Below the pieces are notes generated by a model. The model worked only from the letters and a program-made list of their open reading frames with translations, was not told where the DNA came from and did no database searches. Below, piece after piece: positions 16,682 through 25,638 of a stretch of DNA of 64,000 nucleotides. Every line of letters begins with the position of its first letter. Position 1 is the stretch's first letter. The position numbers and the translations under genes are program-made. This DNA comes from Sulfurospirillum_A sp029027265 (GTDB lineage Bacteria > Campylobacterota > Campylobacteria > Campylobacterales > Sulfurospirillaceae): contig CP093061.1 in assembly GCA_029027265.1 (NCBI GenBank), positions 186,001 to 250,000 on the forward strand, given 5' to 3'.

Positions 16682-18012
16682 ACTATCTCCTTTACGCATT
16701 TTACGAACTCATCCATTTGAGCCTTTGTTCTTTTTTCGGTGGCACTTACTAAAACTCTGTTTTCAAAGTTTTCATAAAGAGCGTCTAGTTTCAGACCTGC
16801 AAAGAAGTTTTTGCTTTCCATTTTGTTTATAAAATTACTTGAACTCATAGGAATTTCTATTACAAATTCGTTGAAAGTTGGGTTTTGGTTATATATGCTT
16901 ATGCCCTTAACTTTGCTAAGTTCAGCTTTTAAATAACTAGCATTGTTATAGTTTCGGTTAGATAGTTTTACAAATCCTTCTTTTCCAATGAGAGCCATAA
17001 AAATAGTAGCACGAAGTGCCATAAGGTTTTGGTTTGAGCAGATATTTGATGTTGCTTTATCACGACGTATGTGCTGTTCTCTTGCTTGAAGAGTTAGAAC
17101 GTATGAGCGTCTACCTTTAGCATCATCAGTTATGCCCACTATTCTTCCTGGAAGATTTCTTATGTATTTTTCTTTACAAGCAAGAATTCCAAATGAAGGT
17201 CCACCAAATCCAAGGTAATTTCCAAGACTCTGTCCATCTCCACAAAATATGTCAGCATCAACATCTTTAGCACTCTTTAAAATTCCAAGTGCTATTGGAT
17301 ATGAACTCATAATAGCAAGAGCTTTTACATCATGAAGTGCTTTAATAACATCTGAGTAATCTTCAATTGAGCCAAAAAAGTTTGGATTTTGGAAGATATA
17401 CCCTGCGATACTATCGTCTATCATGCCTAAAAGTGTCTCTTTATCTGAGCCATCATTCTTTACATGTAAGACTATAACTTCAAGGTCATGGTACGCCAGA
17501 TATGTTTTTATAATTTTAATATAAATAGGGTTTACACCGCTATCTATGATAATTTTTTTTCTTTTTCGTCCAATACGAATAGCCATCAAAGCAGCTTCTG
17601 CCATAGCAGTTCCACCATCATACATAGACGCATTTGTTGCTTCCATTCCAGTGAGCTCACAAATCATACTTTGGTACTCATATAGGGCTTGAAGTGTTCC
17701 TTGAGAAGCTTCTGCTTGGTATGGAGTATATGCTGTGTAAAACTCTGAACGAGTTGAAAGTGAATCAACAGCAGTTGGAATTATATGGTCATAATAACCA
17801 CCACCTAAAAAGCTTACTTTTGAAGTATCATTTTGGTTTGCTAAAGCAGCAAAGTTGTCAAATACTTCAAATTCACTAAGTCCCTCGGGTAAATCAAAAC
17901 TTTTTGCTCTAAGCTCATTTGGAATCGCATCAAAAAGGTTTGATTCTTCTTTAATGCCGATTACATCGAGCATCTTTCGCACATCTTGTGCGGTATGCGG
18001 AGTATATGGCAT
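16678..18012 (-). CDS. gcvPA: glycine dehydrogenase (decarboxylating) subunit 1
   Basis: 444 residues. Partner of GcvPB, with the family start MPYTPHTAQDVRKMLDVIG and the FLGGGYYDHIIP and YQAEASQGTLQALYEYQSM motifs. Its start overlaps the gcvH stop (TAATG) and its stop overlaps the gcvPB start, so the T-H-PA-PB genes are translationally linked. One TACATGTA at 17461-17468 encodes Leu-His-Val here. Confidence 0.96.
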   Translation of the reverse strand: MPYTPHTAQDVRKMLDVIGIKEESNLFDAIPNELRAKSFDLPEGLSEFEVFDNFAALANQNDTSKVSFLGGGYYDHIIPTAVDSLSTRSEFYTAYTPYQAEASQGTLQALYEYQSMICELTGMEATNASMYDGGTAMAEAALMAIRIGRKRKKIIIDSGVNPIYIKIIKTYLAYHDLEVIVLHVKNDGSDKETLLGMIDDSIAGYIFQNPNFFGSIEDYSDVIKALHDVKALAIMSSYPIALGILKSAKDVDADIFCGDGQSLGNYLGFGGPSFGILACKEKYIRNLPGRIVGITDDAKGRRSYVLTLQAREQHIRRDKATSNICSNQNLMALRATIFMALIGKEGFVKLSNRNYNNASYLKAELSKVKGISIYNQNPTFNEFVIEIPMSSSNFINKMESKNFFAGLKLDALYENFENRVLVSATEKRTKAQMDEFVKCVKEIV

Positions 18013-18377
18013 TATAGAGTTGCTATGTAAGCTTTGTAACCAGCTTCGTCCATAAGAGCATCAAACTCAGCTACATCGCTTACTTTTAGTTTAAATATCC
18101 AAGTAGTTTCAGCTGCTTCATTTAGAAGCTCGGGTTTGTCTTCAAGATCTTCATTTGCTTCAACGACTTCTCCCCCAACTGGAGTATAAATATCTGATGC
18201 AGCTTTTACTGACTCAATAAAAGCAATACTATCGTCCTTACCTACCTCAGCTCCAATTTCTGGAAGTTCAACAAAAGTGATGTCACCGAGTTGCTTAACT
18301 GCGTAAGCTGAAAGTCCTATGCTTGCTACTTCGCCATCTAGTATTGCCCATTCGTGTTCGTTGCTATATTTTTTCAT
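18012..18377 (-). CDS. gcvH: glycine cleavage system H protein
   Basis: 121 residues. GcvH carries the swinging lipoyl arm between P, T and L proteins; the lipoylated lysine is in IAFIESVKAASDIYTPVGG near residue 57. The EHEWAILDG opening is conserved. It lies between gcvT and gcvPA. Confidence 0.97.
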   Translation of the reverse strand: MKKYSNEHEWAILDGEVASIGLSAYAVKQLGDITFVELPEIGAEVGKDDSIAFIESVKAASDIYTPVGGEVVEANEDLEDKPELLNEAAETTWIFKLKVSDVAEFDALMDEAGYKAYIATL

Positions 18378-18385
18378 AATTGCCC

Positions 18386-19462
18386 TTATTTTTGTTTTTT
18401 ATAGAACGGTAGTTTTTCTATAGTAATTGCTATATTTTTTCTACCAGTGCTTAGCTCTAGTGGAGCTTCTTTATCAAAAAGTTTTGTATCAAGTGATGCG
18501 ATTCCTATACCTGACTGAACAGATGGTGAAAAAGTTCCACTAGTGACAACACCTATTTTCTGCCCATTTTGGTGAATTTCCATGCCGTGACGTGGAGCTC
18601 TTTTTGAGTTTGTCTTAAAAGAGATAGTCTTTCTTGGTGCACCTTCTTCTTTTTGCTTTAGAAGAGCTTCTTTGCCCGTAAAGTGTTTATCGTATTTTAC
18701 AAAAAATCCAACACCTGCTTCAATAGGGGTTGTGTTTTCATCTAACTCTTGTCCATAAAGGCTATATCCCATCTCAAGACGAAGAACATCACGTGCTCCA
18801 AGTCCAGCAGGAACTGCTCCACGTTCCACTAGTTTTTCCCAGAGTTTTGGTGCAATTGCATTGTCTACATAAAGCTCATATCCAAGTTCCCCTGTGTAGC
18901 CAGTTCTGCTAACTAGTGCAAAACCACCCATAATTTCACTCTCAACAAAGCTAAAAAAGCCAAGATCATCTAAGTTAAATGGTACAAATTCTTGAAGAAT
19001 TTTTTTTGAATTTGGTCCTTGAATATCTAGTTTAGAAGTTTGGTCTGAGGCATTTGTAAAGACACCGTTATGAATTTGGTCGTTTATAGTTTTGAAATCG
19101 ATTTCAATCCTAGAAGCATTGACGACAAACATAAGTCTCTCTTCACCTGCTTTGTAAATAATAAGGTCATCTATGACACCGCCATCTTTGTTAAGTAAAA
19201 ATCCATATTTGCATTTTCCTATAGGAAGTTGTAGCACATCAACAGTAGTAGTGTCATTTATGCCACTAAAAAGAAGATTTCCTTCAAAGAAAAATTCACC
19301 CATATGAGAAGTGTCGAAGATAGCAGCGCTATTTCTACAAGCCTCATGTTCTTTTAATATACCTTCATATTGAACAGGCATTTCCCAACCACAAAAACTT
19401 ATGTTTTTTGCGCCTAGTTTTTCATGCTGTTCAAAGAGGGCAGTTCGTTTAAGCTCTGACAT
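18386..19462 (-). CDS. gcvT: aminomethyltransferase (glycine cleavage T protein)
   Basis: 358 residues. GcvT moves the methylene group from GcvH to tetrahydrofolate and releases ammonia. GWEMPVQYEG near the start and SRTGYTGELGYELYVD near residue 175 are signatures, together with GLGARDVLRLEMGYSLYGQEL near residue 220. It is the first gene of the operon gcvT-gcvH-gcvPA-gcvPB-lplA-Sel1-lipA-lpdA. No glycine riboswitch could be recognised in the 19463-19570 leader by eye. Confidence 0.96.
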   Translation of the reverse strand: MSELKRTALFEQHEKLGAKNISFCGWEMPVQYEGILKEHEACRNSAAIFDTSHMGEFFFEGNLLFSGINDTTTVDVLQLPIGKCKYGFLLNKDGGVIDDLIIYKAGEERLMFVVNASRIEIDFKTINDQIHNGVFTNASDQTSKLDIQGPNSKKILQEFVPFNLDDLGFFSFVESEIMGGFALVSRTGYTGELGYELYVDNAIAPKLWEKLVERGAVPAGLGARDVLRLEMGYSLYGQELDENTTPIEAGVGFFVKYDKHFTGKEALLKQKEEGAPRKTISFKTNSKRAPRHGMEIHQNGQKIGVVTSGTFSPSVQSGIGIASLDTKLFDKEAPLELSTGRKNIAITIEKLPFYKKQK

Positions 19463-19572
19463 ATATCTCTCTCTTGTATTGAATTATTGACTCATAGAAT
19501 AGCAAAATTTTTATTTGATTTTTATAAAAATATAGGAGTAAAATATTTTTATATGTAGGTAGGTTACAAGAC

Positions 19573-19584
19573 TCTACATGTAGA
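19573..19584. terminator. TACATGTA-centred hairpin after ccoG
   Basis: CTCTACATGTAGAG, a perfect palindrome around TACATGTA (19575-19582), lies just beyond the 3' end of ccoG and upstream of gcvT. There is no T-run, so terminator function is uncertain. Confidence 0.4.
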
Positions 19585-19598
19585 GCCTTGAATGGTTG

Positions 19599-20966
19599 TT
19601 ATTTAGATAGATAACTTTTTACTGAGTAAGGGCTAGGATAGATGAAAGTTGTCTTTCTAGTAACAACTATTTTCTCTTTATCATCTAGTGCATAGGCCTT
19701 TATGGTTATATTTAAAAGTGTATCTCTCTTTTGGTGTGTAGAGAGATTTTTGTCTGCTTTTAAAATAACTATTTTTTTGAGTTTTTTGCCTGCTTTTAAA
19801 ACAAATGGCTTTGATGGTCTTTTGATTGAAATATCTTTATGATCTACTTCAAAATAGTATTTATGTTTTTTTGAATCCGTATTTTGAAACAAAAATGTAT
19901 AGGCATTTTGTATGTTTTTACCTTCATTTTTTATTTTATAAAGTTGAGTTGTGCGGTTAATATTTAAAAGCATATGTTCTTTAGTACTTCCCATCATAAA
20001 CAGTGCTACAAGAGCTAAAGATAGTGCAATACCATAGGCAATAGTTCTAAATCTAAAAAATTGTGTTTTTCTATTCTCTTCAACGGCACTTGAACTAGCC
20101 CAAGTGATGAGTGAAGTTTTTCCAAGTTTCCCCATCACCTTAGTACATGCATCAGCACACTCTAAGCAGTTGATACACTCTAGTTGCATACCTTTTCTAA
20201 TGTCTATGTGAGTAGGGCAAATAGTTACACAAGCCTCACAACCAGTACATTCATCTTTTTGGTCTATGAATTTATGTTGTTTATCATATATTTTTCCTCC
20301 GCGATTTTCGTTGTAAACTGTTTGAATTGTTTCTTCGTCATACATGACTGATTGAACTCTTGCATATGGACACACATAGATACAAAAATCTTCTTTTAAG
20401 ATAATCACATCGTAAATCAGAAGAAGAGCAATTGCTATAACAAAACCAAAAAGAACTCTGTGTTCTGTTGGATCTTGCAAGTATGTGAAAAAATCTTCTG
20501 GAGGTAGAAAATACCAAGTAAAGTTGGCTGCTGCAATAAATGAGAGAATAGTCCATATAAAAACGGCAATAATCTTTTTAGGACTTTTCTTTGAATCAAG
20601 CTGTTTGTTTTTAATTCTTTTACGTAATCCTAAAAGTTTAGTCTCAATTAAATCTCTATAAATAACTCTAAATATAGTTTGAGGACAGACCCAACCACAC
20701 CACACACGACCGCCAAGTGTAGTGAGAAAAAAGACTCCCAAAAATAGAAAAATCAATATAAATGGCATTAAATACAACTCTTGCATATCAAAAGTAGTGA
20801 AGATTAAATGAAGTTGTTTTTTTTCAAAATTCAGTAAAAAAAGATGATTACCTTCTATCCTGATAAATGGCAGTACTAGACTGACTATGGTAATAATCCC
20901 AAAAGTAAGGTATCTTTTCTTTGAGTATGTGGTTTGGCAATTGCCATTTGTGTTACATGTAGACAT
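19599..20966 (-). CDS. ccoG: cytochrome c oxidase accessory protein CcoG (FixG/RdxA)
   Basis: 455 residues: N-terminal membrane segments, two ferredoxin-type clusters (CTGCEACVTICPTHIDIRKG and CINCLECADACTKVM, residues about 225-275) and a periplasmic Ig-like C-terminal domain. It also carries the GGRVWCGWVCPQTIFR motif near residue 86. CcoG is a membrane cupric reductase that helps metallate cbb3-type oxidase. The start codon context contains a TACATGTA at 20954-20961. It directly follows a resolvase-like gene on the same strand. Confidence 0.93.
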   Translation of the reverse strand: MSTCNTNGNCQTTYSKKRYLTFGIITIVSLVLPFIRIEGNHLFLLNFEKKQLHLIFTTFDMQELYLMPFILIFLFLGVFFLTTLGGRVWCGWVCPQTIFRVIYRDLIETKLLGLRKRIKNKQLDSKKSPKKIIAVFIWTILSFIAAANFTWYFLPPEDFFTYLQDPTEHRVLFGFVIAIALLLIYDVIILKEDFCIYVCPYARVQSVMYDEETIQTVYNENRGGKIYDKQHKFIDQKDECTGCEACVTICPTHIDIRKGMQLECINCLECADACTKVMGKLGKTSLITWASSSAVEENRKTQFFRFRTIAYGIALSLALVALFMMGSTKEHMLLNINRTTQLYKIKNEGKNIQNAYTFLFQNTDSKKHKYYFEVDHKDISIKRPSKPFVLKAGKKLKKIVILKADKNLSTHQKRDTLLNITIKAYALDDKEKIVVTRKTTFIYPSPYSVKSYLSK

Positions 20967-21626
20967 TTATGTTTTTCCTTTTATAAGAGAACACTCTTCT
21001 TTGGTTTTTATCTGTTTTTTTGTAATGGGTTTTTCAATAAGTAGACTTTTTTTGGCTTCAACTAATTCTTTTAGTCCACGAGAGTTAATATAGTCTTTGA
21101 GTGAAGTTCGGCTTACTCCAAGAGTTCTTGAGATTTTGCTAACAGAATCACCTACACTAAGCTGAGTTATAATATCTACTCTATGAGAATCAAATTTTGA
21201 TTTTGACATTCTTCCTTTAGGTCTTCCTTGAGAATTTTCTGATTTTTTAATTAAGTTTTTTTCTCTGTATTGTGAAAGGATGGTCAACAGTTCTAGCGGA
21301 GTTGTATTTTCATCAATAGATATATTGAGACTACACATATGGACATTAATATCTCTTTTAAGTAGACACTCCAAGATTTTAATCAATTCTCCCATGTCAT
21401 TGCTAAATACCCATAAATCATAAATTAAAAGACTGTCTTTAAAGTTTAAAGAGCGTAAAAAACCTTTGAATTCATTTCTGTCTTCCAGTACAGTAGAGTT
21501 ATCGGAATTTTCTATTTCTGTAGTATCAAGCCTGATACCACTTAATCTTGACCATCTTATGATACTCTCTTGTTGTGTTGTTATGTTGACTTTGTCTGTT
21601 TTACTTTTTAGTAGAGCTATGTTCAT
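20967..21626 (-). CDS. serine-recombinase-like protein (possibly domesticated)
   Basis: 219 residues. The N-terminal 125 residues resemble a resolvase catalytic domain but the usual YxRVS opening is IALLKSKTDKVNITTQQESI, so the catalytic serine region is altered. The C-terminal part GRPKGRMSKSKFDSHRVDII with KISRTLGVSRTSLKDYINSRG is a resolvase-type helix-turn-helix. It is shorter than large transposon recombinases, has no repeats around it, and abuts ccoG with no gap. It may be a co-opted DNA-binding regulator rather than an active recombinase; that is inference. Confidence 0.65.
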   Translation of the reverse strand: MNIALLKSKTDKVNITTQQESIIRWSRLSGIRLDTTEIENSDNSTVLEDRNEFKGFLRSLNFKDSLLIYDLWVFSNDMGELIKILECLLKRDINVHMCSLNISIDENTTPLELLTILSQYREKNLIKKSENSQGRPKGRMSKSKFDSHRVDIITQLSVGDSVSKISRTLGVSRTSLKDYINSRGLKELVEAKKSLLIEKPITKKQIKTKEECSLIKGKT

Positions 21627-21655
21627 ATCATTGTCACCTTTTTATCACTAATTGA

Positions 21656-21738
21656 ATTATAACAATTTAGACGTAAAAAGTCAAGAAAATATTATGTATT
21701 TATCGTCTAAGCTGTAGTATATTATTTTTGGATATAAT
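21656..21738. promoter_or_regulatory. divergent promoters for the recombinase gene and rpsU
   Basis: A minus-strand TATAAT at 21656-21661 can serve the recombinase-like gene, and TATAAT at 21733-21738 serves rpsU. Between them TTAGACG (21667-21673) and CGTCTAA (21704-21710) form an inverted repeat with a 30-base spacer, a possible operator for the neighbouring DNA-binding protein. Confidence 0.45.
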
Positions 21739-21773
21739 AAAAGTCAAATTTAAACGAAAGGTGGTGAGGTCGG

Positions 21774-21986
21774 ATGCCAGGTATTAAAGTACATCCTAAT
21801 GACTCTTTTGACGAAGCGTACAGAAAGTTTAAGAAACAAGTTGACAGAAACCTAGTTGTTACTGAAACTCGTGCTAGAAGATTTTTCGAAACAGGAACTG
21901 AAAAGCGTAAAAAGCAAAAAATCAGTGCTCGTAAGAAAATGCTTAAGAAACTTTATATGCTTAGACGATACGAGTCTAGACTATAA
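21774..21986 (+). CDS. rpsU: 30S ribosomal protein S21
   Basis: 70 residues, basic, MPGIKVHPNDSFDEAYRKFK then a lysine/arginine-rich tail KKQKISARKKMLKKLYMLRRYESR, as expected for S21. GGTGGTGAGG precedes the start. Confidence 0.96.
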   Translation: MPGIKVHPNDSFDEAYRKFKKQVDRNLVVTETRARRFFETGTEKRKKQKISARKKMLKKLYMLRRYESRL

Positions 21987-21990
21987 TCAC

Positions 21991-22015
21991 TTAAGGGAGA
22001 CTAGTTCTCCCTTAA
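21991..22015 (+). terminator. hairpin after rpsU
   Basis: TTAAGGGAGA, loop CTAGT, TCTCCCTTAA: ten perfect pairs but no T-run. It separates rpsU from a new TATAAT at 22041-22046, which probably drives the next operon. Confidence 0.6.
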
Positions 22016-22076
22016 ACTTCTCAAAATCCCCTCAATTAGATATAATAACACATCTGTTAGCAAAAGGGAAAAACTC

Positions 22077-22736
22077 ATGGACAAAAAACTAACTGTTATG
22101 GAAATGGCAAAGTACTTAAGTGTTAGTAAAGAGGCTATTTACAATCGCCTAAGACGTGGTACTCTTGAAGCTATTACTGAAGATGGTAAAAAGTATGTTT
22201 TACTAACATCTAATGTGCAAAGAGAAGGAAGATTACCAAAAAGAGCACCTATAACACATGCCATGGATAGTGAGTATATTAACCTTTTAAAATCTCAAAT
22301 AGAAGAGTTAAAACATAAAAATGAAAAACTAGAAGATGATAGAGATAGGCTTTATCGTGAAAAAGAAAATATGCTTATTGAATCAAAACAGATGATAGAG
22401 AAAGTATACAAAGAGAGAGATGAGCAGTTAAAGACTATATTGACTTTAGCTAATGTTCCCACTTTAGGACATAAAATTGAATTAAATGAGCCAATAGAGG
22501 CTGTCGAAGAGATTGAAATAGAGGAAGACATAGTTGAACAAATGTGTGAAACATTTGGAGATTGGGAACTTTTAGAGCGTAGACTTGAAGAAAAAGGTTT
22601 TGCAGATGAGAGTAGAAAAAAGATAACAAAAAAAGTAAAAAAGCAAGTAGGTAAATCTCTTTATGTAAAGATAAGCTATGATGAGATCTACATAAAAAAA
22701 GATATAAAATTAAAAAAGATAATAGGAAAAAAATGA
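22077..22736 (+). CDS. helix-turn-helix / coiled-coil protein (DUF3972-like)
   Basis: 219 residues. The first 60 residues are an excisionase/MerR-like winged helix (LTVMEMAKYLSVSKEAIYNR, then RRGTLEAITEDGKKYVLL), followed by a long charged coiled coil (IEELKHKNEKLEDDRDRLYR and on) and a lysine-rich end. It resembles DUF3972 proteins conserved in Campylobacterota; the function is unknown to me, probably DNA binding. AAGGGAAAAA precedes the start, and a TATAAT at 22041 drives it. Its stop overlaps the next start. Confidence 0.6.
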   Translation: MDKKLTVMEMAKYLSVSKEAIYNRLRRGTLEAITEDGKKYVLLTSNVQREGRLPKRAPITHAMDSEYINLLKSQIEELKHKNEKLEDDRDRLYREKENMLIESKQMIEKVYKERDEQLKTILTLANVPTLGHKIELNEPIEAVEEIEIEEDIVEQMCETFGDWELLERRLEEKGFADESRKKITKKVKKQVGKSLYVKISYDEIYIKKDIKLKKIIGKK

Positions 22737-23335
22737 AATATATAAGAAAAATATCTGATTATATGATTGCTGGTGGAATTGGAGCTATGGTAATTGCTGG
22801 TATGCAAGGCTGTGAGCAAAAAAGCAATGAAAATGCATTTACAGAGGCTTCAAAAGTGCAAGGTGCGTTTGTTGTTATAGAGCAGTTGGAAAATGGTGGC
22901 TATACGATAGTAGAAGAGTATCCAAGTGCAACAACTAGAATTGTAGTTCGTGAGCTTGATGGAAGAGAGAGAATGCTTTCCAAAGCAGAGATGGATAAAC
23001 TCGTAGCTGAAGAAGCTGTAAAAATTGACAATGGAACTTCATCTTTGACTGAACCTTCTATGTCCTCAGGAGCACCAGGACTTGGTTCTATTTTACTCTC
23101 AAGTGTTGCCGGAGCAATGCTAGGAAGTTACATTGGAAACAAACTTTTTAATAATCAAAACTTTCAAAGCCAAAGAAGAACAAATTATAAAACTCCACAA
23201 GCATACAGTAGAAGTAATAGTAGTTTTAAAAAAGCAAGAAGTGGTGGAGTAAAATCAAGTACAAAAAAGAGTGGTGGATTTTTTGGAAGTAAAAGTAGCA
23301 CAAGATCACGTTCATCATTTGGATTTGGTGGCTAG
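22733..23335 (+). CDS. UPF0323 family lipoprotein
   Basis: 200 residues. A hydrophobic N-terminus ends at a lipobox-like GMQGC (Cys near residue 27), then a small globular domain, a glycine-rich transmembrane-like stretch (GLGSILLSSVAGAMLGSYIGN) and a serine/lysine/glycine-rich tail. This matches the UPF0323 lipoproteins next to a glutathionylspermidine-synthase-like gene in Helicobacter and Campylobacter. Function unknown. Confidence 0.8.
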   Translation: MKYIRKISDYMIAGGIGAMVIAGMQGCEQKSNENAFTEASKVQGAFVVIEQLENGGYTIVEEYPSATTRIVVRELDGRERMLSKAEMDKLVAEEAVKIDNGTSSLTEPSMSSGAPGLGSILLSSVAGAMLGSYIGNKLFNNQNFQSQRRTNYKTPQAYSRSNSSFKKARSGGVKSSTKKSGGFFGSKSSTRSRSSFGFGG

Positions 23336-24514
23336 ATGGTAACATTAGAGAAAGTAAAACCACTAACAAATGAGTTTTTAGAATCAATTGGATTTTACTG
23401 GCATACAGATGAAGACAAAAGCCCTTATGTAGCTGATGAACTTGTTGTCGTGAGTCAAGAAGAGGCTGACAAGTACTACGAAGCTACTAACGAACTGTAT
23501 GACATGTTTGTTGAAGCTGGTGAACATGTTATTCAAAATGATTTACTTCACGAGATAGGAATTCCTTTTAATTTGATTGACATGGTAAAACAGTCTTGGG
23601 AAAACGATATTCATTGGCATCTTTATGGAAGATTTGATTTAGCTGGTGGAATTGATGGAAAACAAATTAAGCTTATAGAGTTTAATGCAGATACTCCAAC
23701 TGCTCTTTTTGAAACTGCCATAGTTCAGTGGGCATTGTTAAAAGTCAATGGCATGGAAGAGAGAAGTCAATTTAATAACACTTATGAAGCAATAAAAGAA
23801 AACTTCAAGCGTTTGGTTGTTATGAGTGGAAATACTGAAGATTTTTCTAAGAGTTACAATGGTTGGAAGATACTTTTTTCGAGCGTAAAAGGCAGTATAG
23901 AAGATGAAAATACAACAAAACTACTACAATCTGCAGCAAATGAAGCTGGGTTTAGTACTGAGTTTGCCTTTGCAGATGAGGTGGAGTTTGATGGTGAAGA
24001 AGGAGTTTTTAAAGGTGAAGAAAACTTTGAGTATTGGTTTAAGCTTATCCCTTGGGAAAATATAGGTATAGATGAGAGTGGTTTAGCTTTGATGTTGCGT
24101 GAAATCATGGAAAATCAAAAGGCTATCATCTTAAACCCAGCGTACACGTTGATGTTCCAGAGTAAAGCTTTTATGAAAATCTTGTGGGATTTGTATCCAA
24201 ATCATCCTTTGCTTCTTGAATGTTCTTATGAACCACTGGAAGGTAAAAAACAAGTAGAGAAGAGAGTATTTGGAAGAGAAGGTGCGAACACAGTTATTTT
24301 AGATGAAAAAAATCATGTAATAGCACAAGAAGAGGGAGAGTATGAAAATTTTGCTCCAATCTATCAAGAGTATGTAGAACTGAATACAGATGAAAATGAC
24401 GAGAGTTATCAATCAGGAGTTTTTTATGCATATGAAGCGTGTGGACTTGGTTTTAGAAGAGGTGGTTTGATTTTGAATAACTATTCTAAATTTGTAGGAC
24501 ATGTAATAGGATGA
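23336..24514 (+). CDS. glutathionylspermidine synthase family protein
   Basis: 392 residues of the GspS C-terminal ATP-grasp type: IHWHLYGRFDLAGG near residue 91, LIEFNADTPTALFETAIVQW near residue 115, LLLECSYEP near residue 285 and GREGANTVIL near residue 315. It lacks the amidase half of E. coli GspS. In relatives it always follows the UPF0323 gene; it probably ligates an amine to a peptide or small molecule, but the substrate is not known. It begins directly after the previous stop. Confidence 0.85.
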   Translation: MVTLEKVKPLTNEFLESIGFYWHTDEDKSPYVADELVVVSQEEADKYYEATNELYDMFVEAGEHVIQNDLLHEIGIPFNLIDMVKQSWENDIHWHLYGRFDLAGGIDGKQIKLIEFNADTPTALFETAIVQWALLKVNGMEERSQFNNTYEAIKENFKRLVVMSGNTEDFSKSYNGWKILFSSVKGSIEDENTTKLLQSAANEAGFSTEFAFADEVEFDGEEGVFKGEENFEYWFKLIPWENIGIDESGLALMLREIMENQKAIILNPAYTLMFQSKAFMKILWDLYPNHPLLLECSYEPLEGKKQVEKRVFGREGANTVILDEKNHVIAQEEGEYENFAPIYQEYVELNTDENDESYQSGVFYAYEACGLGFRRGGLILNNYSKFVGHVIG

Positions 24515-24981
24515 AAAAATTTTTAGGATTTATGATAATAGCACTAGGGGTATTTCTTGAAGTTTTATGGTTAGGAGTATGTTTTGGTACGGTAATAATA
24601 GGTATACTACTTCTGTTTTTTGCTCCACGTATACTCTTTTTCCCTTTTAACTTCTTTCTTGTTATTGGCTTAGCTATGATTGGAAGTGGAAGTTTCAAAA
24701 ACGGAGCTAACTTTAGATACCAAAAATACAGTTACACAAACCAAAGACCTCCAAACTTTGCACAACCACACAATGCAACCAACAATCATTACGAAATACT
24801 AGAATCACAACCAACAGATAGCATGGATGTGATAAAAAAGAATTATAGAAGATTGGTAAAAGAATACCACTATGACTCAATAGCAAGTAAAGATTTACCA
24901 GCAGATATGCTAAAATTTGCCCAGAAAAAAACACAAGATTTAAATGAAGCGTATAATGCAATCAAGGAAGCAAGAGGGTAA
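24511..24981 (+). CDS. membrane J-domain protein with altered HPD motif
   Basis: 156 residues. Two hydrophobic segments fill the first 65 residues; the C-terminal 65 form a J-domain (HYEILESQPTDSMDVIKKNY through LNEAYNAIKEARG). The catalytic HPD tripeptide that stimulates DnaK ATPase reads HYD (in KEYHYDSI), with proline replaced by tyrosine. It overlaps the GspS-like gene and ends the operon that starts at 22077. It may be a J-like protein with weak or no DnaK stimulation. Confidence 0.75.
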   Translation: MKKFLGFMIIALGVFLEVLWLGVCFGTVIIGILLLFFAPRILFFPFNFFLVIGLAMIGSGSFKNGANFRYQKYSYTNQRPPNFAQPHNATNNHYEILESQPTDSMDVIKKNYRRLVKEYHYDSIASKDLPADMLKFAQKKTQDLNEAYNAIKEARG

Positions 24982-24996
24982 AAGTATATTTTACCC
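24976..24996. terminator. hairpin overlapping the stop of the J-domain gene
   Basis: GGGTAAAA, loop GTATA, TTTTACCC: eight perfect pairs including the TAA stop codon. No T-run follows. It lies at the junction between core DNA and the accessory segment. Confidence 0.5.
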
Positions 24997-25638
24997 ACAC
25001 TTAAGTTGTTGTTTAATTTGTTTTATTCTCATTTATTTTATGATATATATTGTTTTCTAATGCAAGTATCGTCTTTGGAAGAATAAGAGAAATTATAAAA
25101 TTATTTACAAATACTGCATTTGGATGATTTAATGAATAAAAATGTCCCATTACACAAGCTGATTGTGTATAGTTGTATAAATTAAATTTATACAAAGAAA
25201 AATAACCTTTTTCTGTTGATAATTTTATATTTCTGATTATTATCATTTGAGTTATTAATTTTAATTTGTGTTTTAGGACACATTGCATCAAACTAAACAT
25301 TAACTATATATTGTTCATTATCAAATTTTAATAATGTAATACATTATATATTAATTTATTCTGTTCAAAACAATAACCACCAAGATTATTGATAACAATT
25401 TTATTTATAATATTAGTAATATTAAATACTATTAAAACTAAAATTCTTAAGATGTTTTTTTGTATATTTTCAACTAATTCTAATGATAATTTTTCTTGAT
25501 TAATATTTAGCTTTTTAAAGTATGATTAAAATTCTTTTATATTCAAAATTGATTATCCTTTCTTTAAAGTGGAAACGTGCAACGGTTAACTACAACGATA
25601 TAAGTGTTCGTTGCTAGGCTTTACTATATATATAGTTA
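24997..25638. other. AT-rich gene-free segment at the edge of the ABC-3C island
   Basis: About 640 bases with no convincing gene on either strand; short open frames here have no recognisable features. It contains GGAAACGTGCAACGG at 25571-25585, a 15-mer also found at 35777-35791 at the left edge of the cassette array. No tRNA, transposase or clear direct repeat was seen. Confidence 0.6.

Noticed and set aside
16682..16699. Upstream ATG for gcvPB giving an N-terminal MRKGDS extension
   Set aside because: The ATG at 16681 has GGAGATAGT upstream and the usual ATGA overlap with gcvPA; the extension has no family support.
19463..19570. Glycine riboswitch upstream of gcvT
   Set aside because: The leader is short and AT-rich; I could not recognise the conserved glycine aptamer core by eye. 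A covariance-model search would settle it.
25013..25300. 95-codon minus-strand frame in the gap before the ABC-3C operon
   Set aside because: No ribosome binding site, no recognisable motif and composition like the surrounding non-coding AT-rich DNA.
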